Below are positions 1 to 5,680 of a DNA stretch of 6,230 bases, piece by piece; position 1 is the stretch's first letter, and every line of letters begins with the position of its first letter. A model generated the notes under the pieces. The model searched no databases and had not been told where the DNA came from. It worked only from the letters and a program-made list of their open reading frames with translations. The stretch comes from Candidatus Solincola tengchongensis (lineage in GTDB: Bacteria; Actinomycetota; Geothermincolia; Geothermincolales; RBG-13-55-18): the NCBI GenBank assembly GCA_015711895.1, contig MU158646.1, forward strand, positions 14,056 through 20,285, read 5' to 3'. A program made the translations under genes and the position numbers.

Positions 1-1305
1 GAAGACGAAGTTGCCGAGGCTGTAGGCTATGAAGCTCCCCTTGTACCACTCCAGGGACTGGATGCAGTGGGGATGAGTGCCGATGACCATATCCGCCCCC
101 GCATCACAGGCGGCGTGGGCCACCCTCCTCATTGAGGGGTTGGGCAGCCTCTTGTACTCCTCACTCCAGTGAAACCCGACGACCACGAAGCCGCCCTCCC
201 GCTTGGCCTTGCGCACCGCCTCCTGCATCGCCGCCAGGTCCTCCGGGTCGTCGGCGGCATAGGGCCACATGTCGAACCAGGCCGCCCCCGGCCTCTGGGA
301 GGTGGCGTTGATGCTCCCGGCGATGGCGTTGTAACTGAGGAAGATGATCCTGGTGCCCTTGACATCGAGGCTCAGGGCTCTGTAAGCCTCCTCGGCGTTG
401 CGCCCTCCACCCACGTAAGCGATGCCGTTCTTGCGCAAGAGGTCCAGGGTGTCGGTGAAGGCCGCGGTCCCGAAGTTGGTGCTGTGGTTGTTGGCCAGGG
501 AGACCACGTCTATCCCGCAGGCCTTCAGGCCCTCCACGGTTCCACTGGGCGCGATGAAATCCGTGCCCGTGTAGGGCGGTTTATAGCGGTCGGAGAGAGG
601 GCATTCCAGGTCCGCATAGACCAGGTCCGCGTCCCTGATATAGGGCGCAACGGCCGCAAAGGGGTAGAGGAAGCCGTGTGAGGCCATCTTCATGGCCACC
701 TTCCGGCCGGGGATGATGTCCCCGACCGCGTTAAAGCTTATCTCCGGGTAAAGGCGAGCCAACCTCTCCGCGAGCCATGAGGCCAGCGCGTCCAGTCTGG
801 GGTCGGCGCACTCGCTGCACAGCCACACGCTTCTCTCGGGACGGAGGGTTATCTCTCTTCCGGCCGCCTTGAGCCTCAATGGCGGCACATGGAGGAGTTC
901 CCACCGGTGCGGTTTGAGGATGAGCAACGGGTTCCTGGTCACCAGCGCGGGAGCCCCTTCCTCCTCCACCAGGAGGGGATTCTCCGGGTGGGTGTCCCCG
1001 TATTCACGGAGAAGCGGGATGGCCTCCTCCCACAGCTCACCGTCCACCCCCACTTCCAGGGGAGGCAGCGGCCGGGGCTGAGACTCCGCCGCCCTCTCCC
1101 TGTGGATGACCTGGAAGACGAAGAGGAGGGAAACAACGGCCAAGACGAGCATTGCCAGAAGCAGCGATTCAAAGATGAGCCTGCGCCTGCGCTTGCGCCG
1201 CTGCTGCCTGACCATGCGGCGCGTCTTCACAACGGGCGATAAAGTCCTCTCGTCGGGGAGGCGATACCGCTTACCCCTTCGATGAGACTTCGAGCATTTC
1301 ACCAT
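1..1305 (-). CDS. CapA-family membrane-anchored metallophosphatase (3' end missing)
   Basis: The reading frame is open from the ATG at 1305 to the left window edge (435 codons), so the C-terminus is missing. Residues 1-42 are very basic (run RRKRRRR at 36-42) and are followed by one hydrophobic helix at about 43-66, giving an N-in, C-out single-pass anchor. Residues 70-190 form an unassigned extracytoplasmic region. The CapA (PGA_cap) domain then shows its motifs in order: VGDIIPGR (194-201), DLEC (232-235), SLANNHS (269-275), HW (379-380) and GADMVIGTHPH (403-413), ending in AYSLGNFVF. These supply the Asp, Glu, Asn/His and His ligands expected of the calcineurin-like metal site. CapA proteins are linked to poly-gamma-glutamate or capsule production, but most homologues are uncharacterised, so the substrate is unknown. 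The ATG at 1305 was chosen because a G-rich stretch precedes it and an in-frame stop lies at 1330-1332. GTG 1230 or ATG 1215 are alternatives that keep the membrane helix. No cap operon partner is visible. Confidence 0.88.
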   Translation of the reverse strand, partial: MVKCSKSHRRGKRYRLPDERTLSPVVKTRRMVRQQRRKRRRRLIFESLLLAMLVLAVVSLLFVFQVIHRERAAESQPRPLPPLEVGVDGELWEEAIPLLREYGDTHPENPLLVEEEGAPALVTRNPLLILKPHRWELLHVPPLRLKAAGREITLRPERSVWLCSECADPRLDALASWLAERLARLYPEISFNAVGDIIPGRKVAMKMASHGFLYPFAAVAPYIRDADLVYADLECPLSDRYKPPYTGTDFIAPSGTVEGLKACGIDVVSLANNHSTNFGTAAFTDTLDLLRKNGIAYVGGGRNAEEAYRALSLDVKGTRIIFLSYNAIAGSINATSQRPGAAWFDMWPYAADDPEDLAAMQEAVRKAKREGGFVVVGFHWSEEYKRLPNPSMRRVAHAACDAGADMVIGTHPHCIQSLEWYKGSFIAYSLGNFVF

Positions 1306-1340
1306 CCACCCCCCGGCCCCGAAGAGGAGCTATGCTCGAA
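1289..1340. repeat. 9-bp inverted repeat flanking the capA-like start codon
   Basis: TTCGAGCAT (1289-1297) and its exact reverse complement ATGCTCGAA (1332-1340) are separated by 34 nt. The spacer contains the proposed start codon (1303-1305) and its G-rich leader. In RNA the arms could pair and enclose the start region, or they could be an operator for a dimeric protein. A chance match is also possible. Confidence 0.3.
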
Positions 1341-1582
1341 TCGCCGGCAACCCAAGGCAGGCCGTCGCCGACGTGAACATCTCCAGCGCCCTTTGCCGGA
1401 CCTATAAGCCCTCCGCCCCATCCGTTGCGTCGATTCTAACATAATGTTCGCGGCCAATCGGCGAAGGCCTTCATGCACTCCCGCCCGATAAGCCGCCCCA
1501 AGTATGAAGGCAAAGCGTGCACCCTCAGCGTAGAGCCTCGGCACGTTCGACGCGTTCGCCGTGTATCAGGCCGGCGCACGGC
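1306..1582. other. Intergenic region between the capA-like gene and the tRNA promoter
   Basis: No convincing gene is present on either strand. The only ORF of note, on the minus strand from 1544 to 1299, overlaps the start of the capA-like gene in another frame and has an Arg/Ser-rich composition typical of chance ORFs in GC-rich DNA. A minus-strand TAGAAT (1433-1438) resembles a -10 box for the capA-like gene, but no matching -35 box stands at a suitable distance. Confidence 0.5.
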
Positions 1583-1611
1583 TTGTGCCGGGGTGCGTGG
1601 TATCATATAAT
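1583..1611 (+). promoter_or_regulatory. Probable sigma70-type promoter for tRNA-Asn
   Basis: A perfect -10 TATAAT lies at 1606-1611. The hexamer TTGTGC at 1583-1588, with a 17-nt spacer, matches the first three bases of the -35 consensus. Transcription would start near 1618, giving a leader of about 78 nt before the tRNA. The -10 is strong and correctly oriented, while the -35 is poor. Confidence 0.6.
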
Positions 1612-1695
1612 CTGAAACCGCGCGCCGGCACCTTGAATCGGGCGCCGTGAAGCGAACAGCGTGAGGGTGGGCCTGAGCGTCCGCCGTGGATGCTT

Positions 1696-1771
1696 TCCCC
1701 GGTAGCTCAACCGGTAGAGCGGGTGGCTGTTAACCACTAGGTTGGGGGTTCGAGTCCCTCCCGGGGAGCCA
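1696..1771 (+). tRNA. tRNA-Asn (anticodon GTT)
   Basis: A full cloverleaf folds by hand. The acceptor stem is TCCCCGG (1696-1702) with CCGGGGA (1761-1767). The D stem is GCTC/GAGC. The anticodon stem is GGTGG/CCACT, with loop CTGTTAA placing anticodon GTT at 1729-1731. The variable loop is AGGTT. The T stem is GGGGG/CCCTC, with loop TTCGAGT. The discriminator is G1768, followed by an encoded CCA (1769-1771). Anticodon GTT reads AAC and AAT, hence asparagine. The gene stands alone, on the strand opposite to all the protein genes, with its own promoter and terminator. Confidence 0.97.
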
Positions 1772-1777
1772 GAATAC

Positions 1778-1807
1778 GAACGGGGGCATAAGACCCCGTT
1801 CTTTTTT
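1778..1807 (+). terminator. Intrinsic terminator of tRNA-Asn
   Basis: GAACGGGG (1778-1785) pairs perfectly with CCCCGTTC (1794-1801) around an 8-nt loop, and six T residues (1802-1807) follow directly. It begins 6 nt after the tRNA CCA. There is no T-run on the other strand, so it should act on plus-strand transcription only. Confidence 0.93.
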
Positions 1808-2045
1808 CCGTCAACAGGTTTTGGTTGGCTTAAAAAGCATACTGGCTGTCTCTGCCCTTTTCATCGACGACATTAAGGTTCATCGTCCCGGTTTCGGACC
1901 TCATGGGCTCAACTCCCTCTCTCGATCACGACCCGCGCCCTATCAACCCCGATCGTCCGAACGGTCAAAACAAAGATCAGAGGAACCAGGCCCGCCAACG
2001 TGCATTTCACCCCGGAGAATTCCTCGGATTCCAGCTCCTCATCTT
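1808..2045. other. Spacer between the tRNA terminator and the OYE gene end
   Basis: This is downstream sequence for the minus-strand ACAD-OYE unit. I find no hairpin plus T-run that would end that transcript. A minus-strand frame of 46 codons (2049 to 1909) begins with a GTG overlapping the OYE stop. It could encode a tiny protein with a short hydrophobic stretch, but it has no ribosome-binding site and no recognisable similarity. Nothing else is evident. Confidence 0.45.
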
Positions 2046-3233
2046 TCACTTCGTGGCCATGCAGCGGAGGGGGCGGCGGTGGACTATCTCCGCGAAGCAC
2101 CTGTTGCAGGAGGTGCAAGAGGATTCCTCCGCCCTGCCCTCCCTGAACTTCTTCACCAGGTTGGGTTCCCGTATCAGGGGCCGGCTAAGGGCCACGAAGT
2201 CCGCCTCTCCCCTCTCCACGATCTCCTCCATCTGGGAGAGTCGCCGCAGTCCGCCCACCAGGATGAAGGGCACCTCCCCGATGGCCGCCTTGATGACCCG
2301 CGCGTCCTCGAGGTTGTAGGGGCCGGTGAAGTCATACTTCCCCGCCATGCTCCTGAACTTCAGCCAGGCCACCGGTTTCTGCCAGCCGGGAAGGTCCTTG
2401 ACCAGCTCGCGCACGGGGACGCCGCCCCGCCATATATGCCATCCGGAATAGGTGGTGCATCCGGAGGCTATCTCCAGGGCATCGATGCCCAGCTCGGCCA
2501 TCCACCCCGCGTACCTCGCGGCCAACGGCGTGGTCATGCCGTCCCGCGGTGTGTAATCGTTGGCTGTCATCTTCACCGTGAGTGCCATCCCCGGGGCGAG
2601 ATTCCTTCTCACCTCCCGGATGACCTCGCGCATGACGCGAAAACGGTTCTCGTCGGAGCCGCCCCACTCGTCCTTGCGGCGGTTGAAGTAGGGGGAGAGG
2701 AACTCGTTGAGGAGGTACCCCCCGGAGGCGGCGATGTGCACGCCGTCGGCTCCCGCCTCCGCGGCCCGGCGCGCCGCCTGCCCGAAGGCCCGTATGGCCT
2801 CCCCAATCTCCTGCTCGCGCATGGGACGGGCAAAGTTGAGGTACATGGGGTTGGGCCCGATAAGAGATGGTGCGAGTGGGGTCCTCCCGATGGCCTGCCG
2901 GTTGGTCTGGGCCCCGGCGTGCAGGAGCTGGATGAAGAGCTTCGCCCCGTGCTCGTGAACCGCATCCGCCAACCTGCGCAGGCCGGGGACCATGGCGTCG
3001 CTGTGTATCCCGATGGCCCTTCCCGGGACGTTTCCCAGCGGGTGGACGATGGCGATCCCGGTGATGATCAGGCCCACCTCCCCCTCCGCCAGCCGGGAGT
3101 AGCGCCTGATGAGCATGTCCGTCACCCTCCCGTCCTCCTCGGCCATGCTCTCGTAGGTGGCGGCATGCACGAAGCGGTTCTTCACCTCCACGTCCCCGAT
3201 CTTCCCTGGTGTGAACAGCACGGACAATTCCAT
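2046..3233 (-). CDS. Old Yellow Enzyme-family FMN oxidoreductase with C-terminal Fe-S cysteine motif
   Basis: This 395-residue protein is a TIM-barrel flavoprotein of the NADH:flavin oxidoreductase (OYE) family, which reduces activated C=C bonds such as enones or enoyl-CoA. Visible family landmarks are the N-terminal FTPGKIGDVEVKNRF (7-21), QLLHAG (102-107), GYLLNEFLSP then NRRKDEWGG (172-192), LVGGLRR (325-331) and ALSRPLIREPNL (348-359), the last two being FMN-phosphate segments. The C-terminus carries cysteines at 373, 376, 379 and 391, resembling the 4Fe-4S motif of 2,4-dienoyl-CoA reductase (FadH) and BaiCD-type enzymes. The protein stops four residues later, so the FAD/NAD(P)H domain of those enzymes is absent. 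The substrate-binding His/Asn-His pair before the catalytic Tyr is replaced by Ala168 and Gly171, while Tyr173 is kept. The ATG at 3233 follows AGAGGA at a workable distance and lies 27 nt after the dehydrogenase stop, so the two are probably cotranscribed. The substrate is not known. Confidence 0.9.
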   Translation of the reverse strand: MELSVLFTPGKIGDVEVKNRFVHAATYESMAEEDGRVTDMLIRRYSRLAEGEVGLIITGIAIVHPLGNVPGRAIGIHSDAMVPGLRRLADAVHEHGAKLFIQLLHAGAQTNRQAIGRTPLAPSLIGPNPMYLNFARPMREQEIGEAIRAFGQAARRAAEAGADGVHIAASGGYLLNEFLSPYFNRRKDEWGGSDENRFRVMREVIREVRRNLAPGMALTVKMTANDYTPRDGMTTPLAARYAGWMAELGIDALEIASGCTTYSGWHIWRGGVPVRELVKDLPGWQKPVAWLKFRSMAGKYDFTGPYNLEDARVIKAAIGEVPFILVGGLRRLSQMEEIVERGEADFVALSRPLIREPNLVKKFREGRAEESSCTSCNRCFAEIVHRRPLRCMATK

Positions 3234-3260
3234 CCCCCTTTTCCTCTTTCTTCCATCCCC

Positions 3261-4724
3261 TCACAGGCGGGGCCGAGGCAGTTCGACCCTCAGAGAACCT
3301 TCATGCTCGATCATGTACCACGTGAGCCGGTTAAGCTGGTTTGTCCCCTCGTAGATCTGCGTCACCTTCACGTCCCGGTAGCACTTCTCCACCCGGCGCC
3401 TCTCCTCCGAGTCGCCGGGGCCCATCAGCTGGAGGGCCCGCGAGGCGACGTTCATGGCCATGTCCGTGGAGGCGAACTTGGCCAGGGAGGCCAGGGCCAG
3501 GAGGCGGGTCATGTCCTCCTCGCTCACCAGCAGGCGAAGGAGCCGCGCCGAGGCGGCCCTACCCGGGCGGGATTGGAGAAATGCCTGGTAAGGCCTGGAA
3601 AGCCTAAACTCCCTGGGCAGGGCGAAGAGGGCCTTCATCATGGGATTGACCAGGAGGGTCCCGAAGACCCTGTCCCCCGCCAGGCTGTGGTCGAGGACGA
3701 GCCCCCGGCATTCCTGGATGGAAGCCGCCATGTCGGCTATCTCCATCTGTATCCTCTGCTCCTCGATGGGCTTCCTCCCTCCGTGCTCCTGCCTCGCCCA
3801 GGAGAGGAAATTCCGGAGCACGCCCCGCGCAATCCCCGTGCCCACGGCCCCCACCGGCCCCCGCGAGGCGGCCATGATGGAAAGGATTCCCATGGACATG
3901 CCGTCCCCCTCGTAGCCGATGACGTACTCCTCGGGCACGAACACGTTCTCGAAGAGTAGCTCGGCGGCGTGGCAGGCCCTCTGGCCCATCTTGCGCTCCA
4001 CGCGCGGGACGGAGAACCCCTCCATGTCCCGGCTTACCATAAAGACGGTCCAGGTCTCCAGGGGGCGGTTGCGGTCGGTGGCCGCGCACACCGTGAGGTA
4101 CTTGGCCTCCTTGCCCCCGGAGATGAAACACTTGCGGCCGTTCAGCAGGTAACCGCCCTTCACCCGGCGAGCCTCCATGCCTATCCTCGCCTTGGCCAGG
4201 AAGTGAGGTTCCTCGACGTCGGTGCCCGCCGAAGGCTCGGTGATGGCGTAGGCCATGAGCACCGGCTCGCCTTTCCTCTCCCCCTCCACTATCTCACGCA
4301 AGACCGTGTCCCAGTGGGGCATCCCCCCGGGGGTGAGCAACGGGCAGGCACCGAGTCCCGTGGCGGCGATCATGTTGCCGATGCCCGCGCAGGCGGAGCA
4401 TATCTCCTCCACGCCGAGGGAGGCGGCGGTGAGCATGTACTTTCCGGCCAGACCCCCGAGCACCGCGGGCACCACCAGGCTGAAGAGGCGGTACCTGCCG
4501 GCCGTCCTCACAAGGTCCCAGTCGAAATACTCCGGATCCTCCTCCATGCGGGCGTCTAGCTCCAGGGCTTTGGGCTCCGCGTGCAGGCGGGCGAACTCCG
4601 CACAGGTCTCCACGATGCGCAATACCTCGTTCACCCCCTTGGGATCCAACCCGCGCAGGGTCTCCAACACGGGCGTCTCCTGCAGGAGGCGCTTTCCATG
4701 GGCGGTAAGATCTTCCTTTCTCAT
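3261..4724 (-). CDS. Acyl-CoA dehydrogenase-family flavoprotein
   Basis: This 487-residue protein has the three-part ACAD fold. An N-terminal helical region (to about 155) is followed by a beta domain with the signature AYAITEPSAGTDV (158-170), GRKCFISGGKEAKY (196-209) and KMGQRACHAAELLFENVFVP (245-264), and then by a C-terminal helical domain. Near the end stand MGPGDSEE (434-441) and YRDVKVTQIYEGTNQLNRL (449-467). Glu459 in IYEGTNQ aligns with the catalytic base of medium-chain ACADs (Glu376). The expected reaction is FAD-dependent alpha,beta-dehydrogenation of an acyl-CoA, with electrons passed to ETF. Typical members have about 380-400 residues. The excess here is an N-terminal extension of about 30 residues and an extra segment around 350-400 between two C-terminal helices. 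The ATG at 4724 is preceded by GGGGAGGG at good spacing. It is the first gene of the unit with the OYE-type reductase. Chain length or ring specificity cannot be read from the sequence. Confidence 0.93.
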   Translation of the reverse strand: MRKEDLTAHGKRLLQETPVLETLRGLDPKGVNEVLRIVETCAEFARLHAEPKALELDARMEEDPEYFDWDLVRTAGRYRLFSLVVPAVLGGLAGKYMLTAASLGVEEICSACAGIGNMIAATGLGACPLLTPGGMPHWDTVLREIVEGERKGEPVLMAYAITEPSAGTDVEEPHFLAKARIGMEARRVKGGYLLNGRKCFISGGKEAKYLTVCAATDRNRPLETWTVFMVSRDMEGFSVPRVERKMGQRACHAAELLFENVFVPEEYVIGYEGDGMSMGILSIMAASRGPVGAVGTGIARGVLRNFLSWARQEHGGRKPIEEQRIQMEIADMAASIQECRGLVLDHSLAGDRVFGTLLVNPMMKALFALPREFRLSRPYQAFLQSRPGRAASARLLRLLVSEEDMTRLLALASLAKFASTDMAMNVASRALQLMGPGDSEERRRVEKCYRDVKVTQIYEGTNQLNRLTWYMIEHEGSLRVELPRPRL

Positions 4725-5005
4725 CTTCCCTCCCCGAAGACTCCCCTCGTCGCCCGGCTTACAGTCTCATTTTCAGAGGGACGCACTCTCACTCGGACGA
4801 CGGTTTTACTCGAACGCCGGCCAGAACGGCGGCTACCGGAGCGACGGATCCTGCGGCGAAAGAAGGGGCGTGAAATGCGGTTATCCCAGCGGCGACCATT
4901 ACGGGCTCGTTGGTCCGAGAACCGCGCTTGTCAAAGGAGCGACCTCCCGGACAGATATAGGCTTTATTCCGGCTGAGGATCCTGGTATGTAAGAAGCTAC
5001 GATCT
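4725..5005. other. Non-coding leader upstream of the acyl-CoA dehydrogenase
   Basis: About 280 nt lie between the dehydrogenase start and the transposase remnant. The 20 nt next to the gene hold its ribosome-binding site. I see no protein gene, and the plus-strand frames here have no recognisable content. CTCGGAC (4792-4798) and GTCCGAG (4913-4919) form a distant 7-bp inverted repeat, which is weak evidence of structure. If the promoter at 5034-5062 is used, this region is a long 5' untranslated leader. Confidence 0.4.
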
Positions 5006-5360
5006 TTATCCGGTTCCTTCCCTCCCCAGGTTAAATATTTTCTGCCTCACGCCCTTTGTCAAGGCCCATCCGTAAAACCCGGAGCCTCGTCCAGAAGGAA
5101 GCGTTGCTTCCCCTCCGGATCCCGGTAGTACCTGCTCTTCACTTTGACCGTCCCGAAGCGGGCGACGATATGCCTCCCCCTTTTCCCAGGAGGCGCAGGC
5201 CCTTCTCTCTCTTCCTCATTAACTCCTCGTCCAGGCGCTCGAGGAGGGCCTTGAGCATGGCCGGCTGGCTCGAAGACCGCCCCGGCGGCCTTCTCCTCTA
5301 TCTCCTCCAGGCTCCTCGTTTCGCGGCCATATGGAGAACCATTTCCCTCAGGTCGAACAT
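5006..5360 (-). pseudogene. Decayed N-terminal fragment of an ISLre2/UPF0236-like transposase
   Basis: Read with frame changes, the minus strand gives one continuous protein start: MFDLREMVLHMAA (5360-5322), then ETRSLEEIEEKAAGAVFE, then MLKALLERLDEELMRKREKG from 5258, then RHIVARFGTVKVKSRYY and RDPEGKQRFLLDEA, then LTKGVRQKIFNLGREGT from 5062, ending at a TAA at 5006-5008. The order (an acidic helix, LDEEL, a basic stretch, FGxVxVKSRYYRD, then FLLDEA) is what I expect from the N-terminus of UPF0236/ISLre2 transposases, as recalled from the family. Frame jumps fall near 5322, 5259, 5173-5190 (a G/A homopolymer) and 5063-5075. Only about 115 of roughly 400-500 residues remain, and the catalytic core is absent. 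A simple ORF (5421 to 5059) covers part of it in a single frame but mixes real and false sequence. The family assignment is from memory of its pattern, not from a search. Confidence 0.65.
5034..5062 (-). promoter_or_regulatory. Possible promoter for the ACAD-OYE unit
   Basis: On the minus strand a perfect TTGACA (5062 to 5057) is followed, after 17 nt, by AATATT (5039 to 5034), which matches four of six -10 positions. Transcription would start near 5027 and reach the dehydrogenase after about 300 nt. The -35 falls inside the decayed transposase reading frame (its Leu-Thr codons), so it may be an accidental match or a promoter that arose from the remnant. Confidence 0.35.
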
Positions 5361-5611
5361 CTGAAAGGTCGCACCTCTCGTTTCGCCCGAGTTGCATGTC
5401 TTGTCCGGATGACAGGGGCACCCCCGACCTTTTTCAAACCCCGATGCGCCTATTGAAATGTACGGCACCCTCCCCTACCTACCCGTGTCTTTCTCCAGCC
5501 CGCTGAGAGCGTGTGTTCTCCACACTCTTTCAACCCCGATATCGAGAACCCGGAAGAGAGGGGCATCCCTAGGGTGCGCTGCGGACCGAAAGGCTGGCTG
5601 GGACGAAGGCG
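5361..5611. other. Intergenic region between the transposase remnant and the hydrolase
   Basis: No supported gene is present. Ahead of the remnant, on the minus strand, AGAGGT lies about 12 nt before the ATG at 5360. Two similar short sequences occur: CTTTTTCAAACCCCGAT (5429-5445) and CTCTTTCAACCCCGAT (5525-5540). They might be traces of an insertion-sequence end but are too short to prove it. Confidence 0.4.
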
Positions 5612-5655
5612 AAAAAAGGAAGGCCAATGGACGGAGCAAGCATTTCCGGTTCCAT
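5612..5655 (-). terminator. Possible intrinsic terminator of the hydrolase gene
   Basis: On the minus strand, ATGGA (5655-5651) and CGGA (5648-5645) pair with TCCG (5635-5632) and TCCAT (5631-5627), with a 2-nt bulge and a 9-nt loop. A run of six T residues lies at 5617-5612. The site is about 25 nt past the hydrolase stop. The T-run sits some 9 nt beyond the stem, which is further than in a typical terminator. Confidence 0.35.
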
Positions 5656-5680
5656 CATGGATATGGGGATGACCCGCATC

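Noticed and set aside
1299..1544. An 81-residue minus-strand ORF upstream of the capA-like gene
   Set aside because: It overlaps the capA-like start in a different frame and has low-complexity Arg/Ser/Gly content without family features.
1943..1953. TCAACCCCGAT, also found at 5530-5540, as a dispersed repeat
   Set aside because: Some 11-mer repeats are expected by chance in 6 kb, and the flanks do not match.
1821..3959. A 712-codon plus-strand open frame spanning the OYE gene and part of the dehydrogenase gene
   Set aside because: It is antisense to two well-supported genes, has Pro/Gly/His/Arg-rich composition typical of GC-rich shadow frames and shows no recognisable motif.
4929..4934. 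A second minus-strand TTGACA as a promoter nearer the dehydrogenase
   Set aside because: No acceptable -10 hexamer follows at 16-18 nt.
4255..4992. A 245-residue plus-strand ORF reaching into the leader of the dehydrogenase
   Set aside because: Most of it is antisense to the dehydrogenase, and its unshared C-terminal part has no recognisable features.
5059..5421. A 120-residue minus-strand ORF as an intact hypothetical protein
   Set aside because: Only part of it follows the transposase frame. The middle (about 5175-5258) and the start are out of frame with the conserved sequence, so it is better described as a pseudogene.
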